A stretch of 64,000 nucleotides of DNA, taken from positions 1 through 64,000 of the forward strand of contig JAEVYU010000053.1 in assembly GCA_023392595.1 (NCBI GenBank). Direction: 5' to 3'. The stretch comes from Bacillota bacterium. GTDB taxonomy: Bacteria; Bacillota; UBA4882; UBA8346. Under the pieces are notes generated by a model. That model ran no database searches, was not told the origin of the DNA, and worked only from the letters and a program-made list of their open reading frames with translations. Positions within the stretch are counted from its first letter, which is position 1. Every line of letters begins with the position of its first letter. Shown one piece after another: positions 41,849-50,664 of the stretch. The position numbers and the translations under genes are program-made.

Positions 41849-41894
41849 TCCCTGAACCCACCTTTTTACTTTCGTTAATCATAACGATTTCAGC

Positions 41895-42803
41895 TCACAA
41901 AACAGCTGATGGAGAGATTTCTTCGGCCAAATCCTGAATGCGGCCGGTTTCATTCTCAACCGTTTTGGAGGATCCATTCCCGTTTTGCAATAATTGCCAT
42001 ACCTTATGCCTAATCCAGTTAAAGTCGGGCGAGGAACGAATATCTCCCAAGCGTCTGGGTCGTGGGAGCCCGACCTTGACAATTTCCTTGATGGTGCCTG
42101 GATTAGCGGACATAACCGCCACCCGGTCCGCCAAAAAAACCGCTTCATCAATGGCATGGGTAACAAAAACAATGGTTTTGTGAGTCTCTTCCCAAATACG
42201 CAACAATTCATCTTGTAAAATCTCCCGTGTCTGGGCATCCACCGCAGCAAAGGGTTCATCCATCAGTAATACTTCCGGATCATAGGCTAAAGCCCGGGCA
42301 ATAGCGACCCTTTGTTTCATCCCCCCGGACAATTCGTAAGGAAACCGGTCTTCAAAACCTTGTAATCCCACTAGGTTGATGTATTCCTGGCTTATCTTCA
42401 GCCGTTGCGGTTTGGCGATACCCTTGATCTCCAAACCAAACGCAACATTATCCCGTACAGTTCGCCAGGGAAAAAGGGCATAACCTTGAAGAACGATGCC
42501 GCGATCAAGGGCCGGACCGGTAATCAATTTGCCATCAATCCTGATTTCCCCGGAAGAGGGATGATTCAACCCGGCTAACATGTCTAAAAAAGTAGATTTT
42601 CCGCAACCGCTCGGTCCCACAATCGTCAGAAATTCACCCTGTTCAACGGTTAGATTCAAATCATCGAGGGCCGCAAATTCTTTGGTGCCTTTCCCTTCCC
42701 TACGGCGGACATGAAAAATTTTATGAATATTGCGGGCGGTTATTTTCCCCTCTGTTTTCTCCGGGTCAAGCGTTGTTTGTAAACTGCTGGCTACGTTGGC
42801 CAT
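41895..42803 (-). CDS. SsuB/TauB-type ABC ATPase
   Basis: The 302-residue ATPase has Walker A GPSGCGKST, signature ELSGGMKQRVAIARALAYDP and Walker B EVLLMDEPFAAVDAQT, and the FVTHAIDEAVFLADRV stretch of nitrate/sulfonate/taurine transporters. A tail of about 40 residues follows. With the binding protein and two permeases upstream it makes an importer for a small anionic compound. In this context an alkylsulfonate or an organosulfur acid is the best guess, although the same family also imports thiamine precursors and nitrate. Confidence 0.88.
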   Translation of the reverse strand: MANVASSLQTTLDPEKTEGKITARNIHKIFHVRRREGKGTKEFAALDDLNLTVEQGEFLTIVGPSGCGKSTFLDMLAGLNHPSSGEIRIDGKLITGPALDRGIVLQGYALFPWRTVRDNVAFGLEIKGIAKPQRLKISQEYINLVGLQGFEDRFPYELSGGMKQRVAIARALAYDPEVLLMDEPFAAVDAQTREILQDELLRIWEETHKTIVFVTHAIDEAVFLADRVAVMSANPGTIKEIVKVGLPRPRRLGDIRSSPDFNWIRHKVWQLLQNGNGSSKTVENETGRIQDLAEEISPSAVL

Positions 42804-42841
42804 TTAAACTTCATCCTTTCTCGAAAATTCATCCTCAAAAA

Positions 42842-43888
42842 TTACTTCTCCTCAAATTTGTGAGTGAGCAAATCCGCAACTTTGATTTGCCCCTTTTTCA
42901 GTTTCTTATTGTTGACCAGGTCATCGACCCAGAGCTGTACGTCTTTCTCGGGAATAACAGTGGATGTGGCATAATAATGGCTTCCGGTAGCGGTAACGCC
43001 AATAAAGTCCGAGGTTATTTTAGATGCTTCCTCGGGGTGCTCATTGGCCCAGATTTGAGCCTTTTTCATCGCCCGGGCGAATCGGTGAACCGTATCGGGA
43101 TGTTTAGCAACAAAATCGTCGGTGAAATAATATAAATTGAGTCCGGCGGCTTCGCCCAGTCCGGAATCGGATGAATCCCCAATCAATGTCAAACCGGAGT
43201 CGGCAGCCAATTTATAAAAAGGCGGATGTACGCAAGCGATATCAATGCTGCCTTGTTCAACTGCCTGCAAGGCGGCTTGGTCCGTATCAAAATTCACAAA
43301 ATCCAGTCTTTTACGGCCTATCCCATATTTATCAAAAACAACGCTGGCAATAAAGGTTGAGCAATTTGGGGCCAGACCATTTTGGGTAATTTTTTGCCCT
43401 TTTTTGTATTGAATTAAGTCCTTCCAACTCTTAATACCGGTGCTTGGTTTGACGAACCATCGCATATGGCGGAATCTGGAATCGACCTTAGGGTCGGTGG
43501 GTTCGATGATCGAACGTCCGATAGCTTCGATCTTGGCCCCGCCCGCTACATAAGTAGCCAATAAGTTGGGATGGGCTTCCGCAAAATCATTATTCCCGTT
43601 GAGAATGGAAGGCAGAACTTCCGTAGTCTTCAACTCTCCGGTATAAACGATCTTCAATCCTTCTTCCTTATAAAATCCCAATTTATCGGCAACCAAGATG
43701 GGTGTGGAAGTGCAATTTTTCCGGGTATATGTTTTTATCGGAATCAAATTTTTTTCATCTTTAGCGGAATCGGATGCCGCCAAGACCTTTGAATGAATTC
43801 CGACATACCCTCCAACACCTATGGAAACAGTTGCAACCAGAGTTAGTAATCGACCCGTCCAACTTGTAGTCATTCTTTCCAATATCAT
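42842..43888 (-). CDS. SsuA/NMT1-type periplasmic binding protein
   Basis: The 348-residue protein is a type-II binding protein of the sulfonate/nitrate/taurine class: CTSTPILVADKLGFYKEEGL, KTTEVLPSILNGNNDFAEAH, TDQAALQAVEQGSIDIACVH, then DFVAKHPDTVHRFARAMKKA. ATG 43888 is preferred because AGGAGG precedes it by ten bases, giving a signal peptide (TTSWTGRLLTLVATVSIGVG) without lipobox. Its ligand cannot be read from sequence. It belongs with the adjacent ATPase and permeases. A hairpin ACCTTC/GAAGGT at about 43978-43995 precedes it and may balance expression. Confidence 0.88.
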   Translation of the reverse strand: MILERMTTSWTGRLLTLVATVSIGVGGYVGIHSKVLAASDSAKDEKNLIPIKTYTRKNCTSTPILVADKLGFYKEEGLKIVYTGELKTTEVLPSILNGNNDFAEAHPNLLATYVAGGAKIEAIGRSIIEPTDPKVDSRFRHMRWFVKPSTGIKSWKDLIQYKKGQKITQNGLAPNCSTFIASVVFDKYGIGRKRLDFVNFDTDQAALQAVEQGSIDIACVHPPFYKLAADSGLTLIGDSSDSGLGEAAGLNLYYFTDDFVAKHPDTVHRFARAMKKAQIWANEHPEEASKITSDFIGVTATGSHYYATSTVIPEKDVQLWVDDLVNNKKLKKGQIKVADLLTHKFEEK

Positions 43889-43999
43889 GTCATCAAGACC
43901 TCCTATTTTTAAATAATGAACTGTGCTCATTTTTAATTAGACCACTATTTAAACTCTAGTAAAACGTTCGCTAAATAACTACCTTCGGTTATGAAGGTT

Positions 44000-44785
44000 T
44001 TAGTTTACCTGAAAAGAATTTTCTTTCCAAACCAGGAAATGTCTTTCCAGTTTGGTGAATAACCCATTCATGATCACGGCAAGTAGCGTAATAAAAAGAA
44101 TGATGCCGTACATCAGAGGAATTTGGTAGGCCTGGCTCGATGAGAGATAATACCAGCCTAGCCCCTGGCTTGAACCCATCATTTCAGAAGCAATGATCAT
44201 AAAGAACGCCAATTGGGCACTGATCTTAATGCCGGTAAAGATATTGGGAACCGCCCAAGGCAGGATTACTTTTAAAAAAACTGTCTTGCGGTTGGCCCCC
44301 ATGGAGCGGGCTGATCTGACCATATTGACGTCAATACTTTTAGCGCCGGCGGCCGTATTAAAAAGCAGGGGCCATTGAGTTACCCAAAAAATCACCATGA
44401 TTTTTTCAAAATTACCAATCCCGAAAAGAATCATAAAAACCGGGAAAAGTGCAAAAGGATTAAGTTTTTCCAGCATCCGTAAAAAAGGCAGCAATGCTTT
44501 TTCCACCGTTTTAAAATAAGTGCCAACTACAAAGCCGGCGGGAATGGCTAAAACCACTGCCAGTAGGAACCCCGTTCCTGCCCTTCCAACACTCACCAGC
44601 ATATGGGAAAAAAGTTCCCCCGATGCCGCGGAGTCGATCAAGGCTTGCAAAACCAGAGTCGGCGGAGGTATAACGGCACTTATTACCAGGCCGGTTCTTG
44701 AAGCAAATTCCCAAAATCCAAAAAATAATAGAACCGATAAACTTCCAAACATAAAATTTTTCAAAGAAATACCGAAGTTCTGCAT
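44000..44785 (-). CDS. SsuC-type ABC permease (second)
   Basis: This 261-residue permease has six spans and the coupling motif RSARSMGANRKTVFLKVILP followed by WAVPNIFTGIKIS, typical of SsuC/TauC. It is about 40 bases after the other permease gene and about a third identical to it. Two different permeases with one ATPase and one binding protein suggest a heterodimeric channel, which is less usual for this family than a homodimer. Confidence 0.9.
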   Translation of the reverse strand: MQNFGISLKNFMFGSLSVLLFFGFWEFASRTGLVISAVIPPPTLVLQALIDSAASGELFSHMLVSVGRAGTGFLLAVVLAIPAGFVVGTYFKTVEKALLPFLRMLEKLNPFALFPVFMILFGIGNFEKIMVIFWVTQWPLLFNTAAGAKSIDVNMVRSARSMGANRKTVFLKVILPWAVPNIFTGIKISAQLAFFMIIASEMMGSSQGLGWYYLSSSQAYQIPLMYGIILFITLLAVIMNGLFTKLERHFLVWKENSFQVN

Positions 44786-44824
44786 GGGAAACCAACTCTT
44801 TCTATGTGACTTTTATCACTGGGT

Positions 44825-45610
44825 TCAGAATATTTTTTCCGGAGCCACCTCCTTCCAAATAATGACCTTCCTCTCTAGCCACTCCAGAAAGTAATTGATT
44901 CCAAGGCCAATCACTGCAATTAAAATAACAGCCAGATAAATTCGGGGAATAAACCCCATGTTGGTGGAATTATGAATCAGCCAACCAAGACCGGCATTGG
45001 CTCCCAAGGTCTCCGCCCCGATAAGCATCATAAAACTGATGGTCATTCCGGTTCTCATTCCGGTTAAGATTGAAGACAGTGCACCGGGAATCACCACCTT
45101 CCAAAAAATGGTGAAAGAGTTTGCTCCCATCGATTTGGCGCCTTTAATTAAAATGGGGTCCACCTGCCGCACCCCCAGGATCGTGGTAAACAGAATCGGC
45201 CAAAAAGCAGCCCATAATATCACCACCAGGATTCCGGTTTCTCCGATCCCGAAAATAACCACAAAGACCGGGAATAATATAAAGGCTGGCACTTGAGCTA
45301 GAAAATTTAATAATGAATTTAAAAACCTGGCTATTAGCGGAAAAGCCCCGCCCAAGATAAATCCAATCGGTAAAGCCAAGGCGCTTGCCAATAAAAAACC
45401 TGTCAGGATCCTTTTCAAGCTCACGATGATATCAAGGAAAAGTTGCCAATAAGTAACCTGACTGGCTGCATTCAAGACTTCGGAAAACGGTGGCACAAAA
45501 TGAGGATTTGCCCAGCCAATCCTGGGCGCTAGTTCCCATAATATAAAAAAGCCAATAACGATATAGATACTGATTAATTTTTTATTGATTCCATTGAGAA
45601 ATTTAAACAT
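44825..45610 (-). CDS. SsuC-type ABC permease (first)
   Basis: The 261-residue permease has the motif KGAKSMGANSFTIFWKVVIP followed by GALSSILTGMRTG and the C-terminal NYFLEWLERKVIIWK. ATG 45610 is used because GGAGG stands nine bases upstream; the longer frame would run into the preceding gene. It follows the UroD-like 2 stop by 49 bases and is the second gene after leader B. Confidence 0.9.
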   Translation of the reverse strand: MFKFLNGINKKLISIYIVIGFFILWELAPRIGWANPHFVPPFSEVLNAASQVTYWQLFLDIIVSLKRILTGFLLASALALPIGFILGGAFPLIARFLNSLLNFLAQVPAFILFPVFVVIFGIGETGILVVILWAAFWPILFTTILGVRQVDPILIKGAKSMGANSFTIFWKVVIPGALSSILTGMRTGMTISFMMLIGAETLGANAGLGWLIHNSTNMGFIPRIYLAVILIAVIGLGINYFLEWLERKVIIWKEVAPEKIF

Positions 45611-45659
45611 CCATCTCCACCTCCTTTCTTCTAAAAATGCATCCAAAATCGTATTTTTC

Positions 45660-46739
45660 TCAGTTGAAATTTTCAGGATTGAACGGATACTGTCCAAATT
45701 TACGGGCGGCTTCTCTTAGGGCATGAATGTTTTCCGGCGGGGTCAGAATCGGTAAACCACATCCCAAAGCTAAAATATAACCCTTGGGGTTGTCGTAAGC
45801 TTTTCCAAGGCATTCCTTGGCATTTTTCTCCACATCCAAAGGTTTACCCAAATACATGGTCTCGGTGGGTTTGATATTACCTACCAGTACCACTCGATCT
45901 CCAACTGCCTGCTTAGCATCGGCCAGGTCAACCTGATTATCAATACTTAGCATTCCAGCACCCGTATCGGCCATTTCTCTCCAAATCCCTTTGGTATTAC
46001 CGCATATATGTAATGAAGGAGCGGGTTTCCCGGCATTTTTGATAAAATCAACCAGCTCTTTCAGATAGGGTAATGCGAATTCCCGGAACTGTTTCTGGCT
46101 GATTAAGCTTCCGGAAGCTGTTGGTTCAGCAATACTGAATGATGCATCGAGCTTCGCCGCTTCTTTCACAAAAGCAATAATACTATCCACTGAGAGTCGA
46201 AGCAGTCGATGAGCAAATTCGGGATGTTTATATAAATCGCGCATGAATTTTTCAGTCCCCCGGATATTGGCTGCTGTAGTAAACGGTCCAGGTACACCAA
46301 CCGATACCGGAATCTCGCTGCCCAGTTTTTCAATGAGAATTTTATTGGCTTTCAGAATATTGGCTAATCTTGCGGCTTTTAACGGATCGGGAACCGCCAG
46401 CCGGTCCAAATCAGAAAATTCTTGGACTACAAATTCTGAAACAAAAGGAGCTCCTTGATCCGGAAAAGTTAGTTTACTGCCGATAGCCTCTGCTATTCCT
46501 CCCAGTCCAGGCCCCACTCCCGTACCTTCCGTTTGATAAGTATTAAAGGCGGCAACCTGAGCTTCGACAGCCTTTTCAACGGAGAGATGCAATTCGGAAA
46601 CTTTAGCTTCAATCAACCTGGCGGCATGATCGCCGATAAAAAGATTACAAGGAATCCGGTCATAAGGTTTTCCTTCCAGAAATGCCTGAAGTCGTTCTTT
46701 GGCTGTCATTTGATCGGCTTTTACCTCAATACTACCCAT
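45660..46739 (-). CDS. UroD-fold corrinoid methyltransferase-like protein 2
   Basis: The 359-residue protein has the MtaA-type zinc motif with H-x-C in APSLHICGNTKGIW and late C in YILALGCGLPILTPPENIHA. SVGVPGPFTTAANIRGTEKF and AEPTASGSLISQKQFREFAL are shared with the other two UroD-fold proteins here. ATG 46739 is chosen because TGGAGGCAAAGTA precedes it, and the longer frame would overlap the leader hairpin. It is the first gene of the large operon. Its partner corrinoid protein is probably the one encoded at the right edge of the window. Confidence 0.82.
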   Translation of the reverse strand: MGSIEVKADQMTAKERLQAFLEGKPYDRIPCNLFIGDHAARLIEAKVSELHLSVEKAVEAQVAAFNTYQTEGTGVGPGLGGIAEAIGSKLTFPDQGAPFVSEFVVQEFSDLDRLAVPDPLKAARLANILKANKILIEKLGSEIPVSVGVPGPFTTAANIRGTEKFMRDLYKHPEFAHRLLRLSVDSIIAFVKEAAKLDASFSIAEPTASGSLISQKQFREFALPYLKELVDFIKNAGKPAPSLHICGNTKGIWREMADTGAGMLSIDNQVDLADAKQAVGDRVVLVGNIKPTETMYLGKPLDVEKNAKECLGKAYDNPKGYILALGCGLPILTPPENIHALREAARKFGQYPFNPENFN

Positions 46740-46788
46740 TACTTTGCCTCCATCCGGCCTAGCCTCTTCACCAGGTTCGCTTTGGATT

Positions 46789-46825
46789 AAAAAATAAGGC
46801 CACAATCCGCAAGGGACTATGGCCT
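46789..46825 (-). terminator. Intrinsic terminator of leader B
   Basis: AGGCCATAGTCCC pairs with GGATTGTGGCCT on the minus strand, followed by TATTTTTT. It sits between promoter B and the first gene, so it is an attenuator. Confidence 0.78.
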
Positions 46826-46902
46826 CTAGTTTTCTAGTCAGACATATTATACTATTCCAATAAGTTTAATTATATTTTAAATCCCAGTCTATGCTTTGTC
46901 AA
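46789..46902 (-). promoter_or_regulatory. Promoter and attenuator leader B (before the UroD-ssu-nifDK operon)
   Basis: TTGACA (46897-46902) and TAAAAT (46874-46879) on the minus strand have a 17-bp spacer. The core TGACTAGAAAACTAGAGGCC (46821-46840) forms a CTAG/CTAG hairpin with AAAA loop. TATG-TCT upstream can pair with AGGCCATA, giving an antiterminator that excludes the terminator at 46789-46825. The 5' part (ATAATTAAAC.TATT) is nearly the same as in leader C. Compared with leader A, the second base pair of the hairpin changes from C-G to U-A, which is a compensatory change. Confidence 0.78.
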
Positions 46903-46975
46903 TTCCATTTTTTAATAATCACCAGTGAATATTTGGCATTCGTTTTTCTATTTTGATTCAGAAAACCCAGAATCT

Positions 46976-47554
46976 TTATACACCAATTGCAATTTTCTGT
47001 GCCGTATCGTTGATAAGTTTCCTTACGGTCTCCTCGGTCCGAATATCACTTTCCGGACCCACGCCCAGTGCCCGAATGGTATACACATGGCTAAAACCGA
47101 GGCGGCCAAAAATCCGGGTATATTTGGTAACGATATCATCAAATACTTTTCCATCCGGATTTCCCTGAGGTAAAATAAATACTAGGGTTTTTCCAGGCTC
47201 TAACCGGCTGGAATTGGGATTGGTTTTATAATCCGGTCTAAAATAGGAGTAACACCGATCAATCAGTCCTTTGGTTTGAGCAGTGATGTCACCAAAATAA
47301 ACTGGCGAGGAGATCAGTATCACATCCGATTCTTCAACCTCTTCCAGAACTTCCGTGAGATCATCCTTGACTGCACAGTGATCCAATTTGGTTTTACAAG
47401 CCATACACCCTTGACAACCTCGGTAATTTAGTTTGTTTAGTTCAAAAGTATTCATTTGGGCTTCCGTTGTCTGCAGATCTTCCAGAAGTATCCGGGCGAT
47501 GGTGGCGCTGTTTCCGGTCGAATGCGGACTGCCGATGATATTAGTGATTTTCAA
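46976..47554 (-). CDS. Iron-sulfur flavoprotein (Isf-like, flavodoxin fold)
   Basis: The 192-residue protein starts with the FMN site IIGSPHSTGNSATIARILLE and has the cysteine cluster C-x2-C-x2-C-x6-C in RGCQGCMACKTKLDHC, which binds a 4Fe-4S centre in the iron-sulfur flavoproteins of anaerobes. SSPVYFGDITAQTKGLIDRC is the conserved flavodoxin-like middle. It could pass electrons to the nitrogenase-like reductase or detoxify oxygen, but neither is shown. A TTG start has GAGGAGACAA upstream. It sits between CGL and leader B and may have its own promoter, since TATAAT occurs near 47622 beside an inverted repeat TTGGG/CCCAA. Confidence 0.85.
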   Translation of the reverse strand: MKITNIIGSPHSTGNSATIARILLEDLQTTEAQMNTFELNKLNYRGCQGCMACKTKLDHCAVKDDLTEVLEEVEESDVILISSPVYFGDITAQTKGLIDRCYSYFRPDYKTNPNSSRLEPGKTLVFILPQGNPDGKVFDDIVTKYTRIFGRLGFSHVYTIRALGVGPESDIRTEETVRKLINDTAQKIAIGV

Positions 47555-47695
47555 CGTAAATTGTCTCCTCTCTCGTATTTTATTTTAATGAATGGGATTT
47601 CCCCTCATTTCATTATATAATTTTTGGGCAATTGTAATACCCAATAATCTTGGTGAATCACAAAGAGATGTTTTTCCTGTTTTAAAATTACAGAT

Positions 47696-48850
47696 TCAAA
47701 CAAAAGACAATGCTTGATCCAAATCGTTGGTTAAATCAGCCACGTCCTCAATTCCAACTGATAATCGTACAAGATTGTCATAAATTCCGTTTTGCTCGCG
47801 AATTTCTTTTGGAATTGAAGCATGCGTCATCAAAGCCGGGGCTTCAATTAGACTTTCCACCCCGCCCAAACTTTCAGCCAGCGAAAATAACCGGGTATTT
47901 TCCAAAAATTTAATTGTAGCGGCGGAATCACCTTTCAGGAAAATCGTAATCATTCCGCCAAAATCCGTCATCTGTTCGCTGGCGATTAACCGATAAGGAT
48001 TCATGGCCAACCCGGGATAAAGCACTTTTTCTACTTTGGCATGCTGTGCCAAAAATTCAGCGATGATTTTAGCATTTTGGCAATGGGCGCGCATTCTCAC
48101 GGCTAACGTCTTTAAGCCGCGCAATAACAAAAAAGAATCAAAGGGCGACAGGATAGACCCAACGGCATTTTGTAAAAATTTTATTTTGGGTATTAATTGG
48201 TCATGATTGGTAACCACAATACCGGCGATAATATCCGAGTGTCCATTCAGATATTTGGTGGCCGAATGGACTACGATATCAAAACCAAATTGTAAAGGTT
48301 TTTGGAGATAGGGCGTTGCAAAGGTATTGTCACAAACACTGATTAAATTATGTTTTTTGGCCAGGCCGGCGACTTTTTTCAAATCGATGATTTTCAATAA
48401 AGGATTGGTTGGAGTTTCCACCCAGATCATTTTGGTGTTCGGTTTGATATTTGCCGCGATCACCTCCGGTTCAGTCATATCTACATACGATACTTCAAGT
48501 TGATTGAGATCCTTTTTTACTCGCTCAAAAAGGCGGAATGTTCCCCCATAAAGATCGTTGGTTGCAATAATGTGGGAACCGGGTTCAAGGGTGTCTATGA
48601 TAGCCGACTCGGCAGCTAACCCGGAGGAGAATGCGAATCCGGCAGTTCCTCCCTCCAACGCAGCGATACACCTTTCCAAAGCAGCCCGGGTAGGATTACC
48701 GCTGCGCGAATACTCAAAACCCTTATGCTTGCCGGGACTTTCTTGTACGAAGGTTGAGGTTGCATAAATCGGGGTGATAATGGCGCCGGTGGCGCTATCC
48801 GGTTCCTGCCCGATATGAATTGATGTGGTGGAGAATCCGTATTGATCCAT
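47696..48850 (-). CDS. Cystathionine gamma-lyase/synthase family PLP enzyme
   Basis: The 384-residue enzyme has the Cys/Met-metabolism PLP signature: TTSIHIGQEPDSATGAIITP, EYSRSGNPTRAALERCIAAL, VCDNTFATPYLQKPLQFGFD and the PLP lysine in VVHSATKYLNGHSD. The family includes gamma-synthase (MetB) and gamma-lyase (MccB). Being ten bases after a cystathionine beta-synthase gene, under the same leader, favours the lyase, which releases cysteine from cystathionine. Together they would form the homocysteine-to-cysteine route. Confidence 0.88.
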   Translation of the reverse strand: MDQYGFSTTSIHIGQEPDSATGAIITPIYATSTFVQESPGKHKGFEYSRSGNPTRAALERCIAALEGGTAGFAFSSGLAAESAIIDTLEPGSHIIATNDLYGGTFRLFERVKKDLNQLEVSYVDMTEPEVIAANIKPNTKMIWVETPTNPLLKIIDLKKVAGLAKKHNLISVCDNTFATPYLQKPLQFGFDIVVHSATKYLNGHSDIIAGIVVTNHDQLIPKIKFLQNAVGSILSPFDSFLLLRGLKTLAVRMRAHCQNAKIIAEFLAQHAKVEKVLYPGLAMNPYRLIASEQMTDFGGMITIFLKGDSAATIKFLENTRLFSLAESLGGVESLIEAPALMTHASIPKEIREQNGIYDNLVRLSVGIEDVADLTNDLDQALSFV

Positions 48851-48860
48851 GTTTACTCCC

Positions 48861-50231
48861 CTATTTTAATTTTTTACGTAAATAATTGATATAATCCATC
48901 TTGGTGATTAAACCGTAAAATCGATTGGCTTTTTTTACAATGACTAAAAACCCTTGTTTTAATATAGCAATGACTTCGGATAACTCATCGTTACTTGACA
49001 CGAAAATGATATCTTTGGACATATAATCCTTGACCGGTTGATTGAAAATCGCTTCAGCACCGTTTTCCACAGCCGTCAATATATCACACTCATCAATAAT
49101 CCCGATAACATCATCGGCGGCGACCACCGGAATTTGTGAGATATCATACATTCGCATTTTGGAATGAGCAAGCAGTAAGGTATCCTCCGGCTTTACGGTA
49201 ATTACGGTCCGTTCGGAGTATTTACGGGTAACCAAATCTTCGATATTCCCCTGGTGCTCATTCCGGATAAAGCCTTGATCGGCCATCCAAAAATCATTAA
49301 ACATTTTGGTCAAATATTTATTACCGCTATCACAGACAAAAGTAACGATATTCTTGGTTTGGCGTTGTTCTTGGGCATATTTAACGGCGGCGCTAATGAG
49401 GGTTCCGCTGGAAGAACCGGCCAATATTCCTTCTTTCCGCAATAAGGTTCTGGCAGCTGCAAAACTTTCCTCATCACTGATGGAATAAGCTTTTTTTATT
49501 AGTGTCCCATCAAATTGAGCCGGTATAAAATCTTCTCCAATTCCTTCCACCAGCCAACTGCCGGCCGGCGGTAATTCATTTTTCTTTACATAATCTACCA
49601 AAACAGAACCCAAGGGATCGGCCAGGATAATCTCCAGATCCGGTTTAATTTTTTTAAAATAATTGGTGAGTCCTTTCAAAGTACCGGCTGATCCAACCCC
49701 TACCACAATCGCGTCAACCTGGTGTTCCGTTTGCTCCCAAATCTCCGGCGCGGTGGTTAATTCATGGGCCAATGGATTGGCCGGATTATTGAACTGGTTG
49801 ATAAAAAATGAGTTCGGTGTCTCCCTGGCTATTCTTTGGGCATAATCTTGATAGTATTCCGGGTGGCCTTTAGCCACATCGGATCGGGTAATCAGGATCT
49901 CCACTCCCATAGCCTTTAAATGATTAATTTTTTCATTGCTCATTTTATCCGGAATCACCAAAATCAGCCGATACCCCTTTACGATAGCGGCTAAAGCTAG
50001 CCCGATTCCGGTATTTCCTGCTGTCGCTTCAACTAATGTATCCCCCGGCTTAATTTTACCTTCTTTCTCGGCCTGCTCGATCATGGACAGGCCAATCCGG
50101 TCTTTAATCGAACCGCCAGGATTTTGCGATTCCAGTTTTAAAAACAAACGGCAAAATCCTACATCAAAGCAATTTACCTCAACCAGCGGTGTATTTCCGA
50201 TGAAATCAATTATTTTTTTTACTGAACTCAT
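48861..50231 (-). CDS. Cystathionine beta-synthase with C-terminal CBS pair
   Basis: The 456-residue protein has an OAS-sulfhydrylase-type PLP domain (residues 1-310; lysine in NPGGSIKDRIGLSMI, TAGNTGIGLALAA, VGVGSAGTLKGL, GSSSGTLISAA), then two CBS motifs (PEDTLLLAHSKMRMYDISQI, VKDYMSKDIIFVSSNDELSE) at the end. This layout is that of cystathionine beta-synthase, although a cysteine synthase with CBS domains cannot be excluded. It would join homocysteine with serine or O-acetylserine. It is the first long gene after leader C. Confidence 0.88.
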   Translation of the reverse strand: MSSVKKIIDFIGNTPLVEVNCFDVGFCRLFLKLESQNPGGSIKDRIGLSMIEQAEKEGKIKPGDTLVEATAGNTGIGLALAAIVKGYRLILVIPDKMSNEKINHLKAMGVEILITRSDVAKGHPEYYQDYAQRIARETPNSFFINQFNNPANPLAHELTTAPEIWEQTEHQVDAIVVGVGSAGTLKGLTNYFKKIKPDLEIILADPLGSVLVDYVKKNELPPAGSWLVEGIGEDFIPAQFDGTLIKKAYSISDEESFAAARTLLRKEGILAGSSSGTLISAAVKYAQEQRQTKNIVTFVCDSGNKYLTKMFNDFWMADQGFIRNEHQGNIEDLVTRKYSERTVITVKPEDTLLLAHSKMRMYDISQIPVVAADDVIGIIDECDILTAVENGAEAIFNQPVKDYMSKDIIFVSSNDELSEVIAILKQGFLVIVKKANRFYGLITKMDYINYLRKKLK

Positions 50232-50411
50232 TCCAATCTATCCTTATCTTATATTTGCTCCAGGCCGATACGGATGGGGTACCCCCGTATTGGCACTTGA
50301 TCATCACCTTTAGCTTATGTATGGTGAAACAAAATGTCTCTCGCGAAAGTAATTTTTCATGATAACGTCCGGACTGTAAGCCACCCCGCTAAAATAAATA
50401 TGCTCTGGTAA

Positions 50412-50507
50412 TTACCAAAGAATGATTTGTGCAGTCTTTTTATTTAAAAATATTGGGTTTGATATGGGATTAGCTCGATCCGAATTCTTTAAACCTCGTT
50501 TAATCAT
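50412..50507 (-). CDS. Possible 31-residue leader ORF
   Basis: ATG 50507 has an excellent binding site, AGGAGGTGAGAACC, and encodes MIKRGLKNSDRANPISNPIF and eleven more residues. It lies between the leader C terminator and the CBS gene, about 180 bases before the latter. The composition is not that of a known leader peptide (one Lys/Asn-rich segment, no Cys or Met run). It may be the remnant of a longer gene or a small regulator. Only the binding site supports it. Confidence 0.35.
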   Translation of the reverse strand: MIKRGLKNSDRANPISNPIFLNKKTAQIILW

Positions 50508-50545
50508 GGTTCTCACCTCCTGATGATCATTTTGATCCTTGTTAT

Positions 50546-50587
50546 AAAAAAGTAAGGCCATATCCCTTTGATTTCGGATTATGGCCT
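50546..50587 (-). terminator. Intrinsic terminator of leader C
   Basis: On the minus strand, AGGCCATAATCC pairs with GGGATATGGCCT, followed by TACTTTTTT. It lies between promoter C and the CBS gene, so it is an attenuator. Confidence 0.78.
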
Positions 50588-50664
50588 CTAGTTTTCTAGT
50601 CAGGCATATCATAGTATTTAAATATGTTTAATTATATTCTAGATGACGGAATATCCTTTATCAA
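50546..50664 (-). promoter_or_regulatory. Promoter and attenuator leader C (before CBS-CGL)
   Basis: TTGATA (50659-50664) and TAGAAT (50636-50641) on the minus strand are 17 bases apart. Leader C carries TGACTAGAAAACTAGAGGCC (50583-50602), identical to leader B, and the same TATG-CCT upstream that can pair with AGGCCATA. Compared with B the pair U-G becomes C-G, again preserving the alternative helix. The terminator follows at 50546-50587. Confidence 0.78.

Noticed and set aside
43945..43975. A third copy of the two-hairpin element before the ssuA-like gene
   Set aside because: Only the words AGTAAAACGTTC are shared, and the first hairpin and the rest are missing, so this is too short to call.
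46845..46852. TATAAT just upstream of the leader B core as the -10 box
   Set aside because: It lies in the conserved leader, and a better promoter (TTGACA-N17-TAAAAT) is found upstream at a place that matches the other three leaders.
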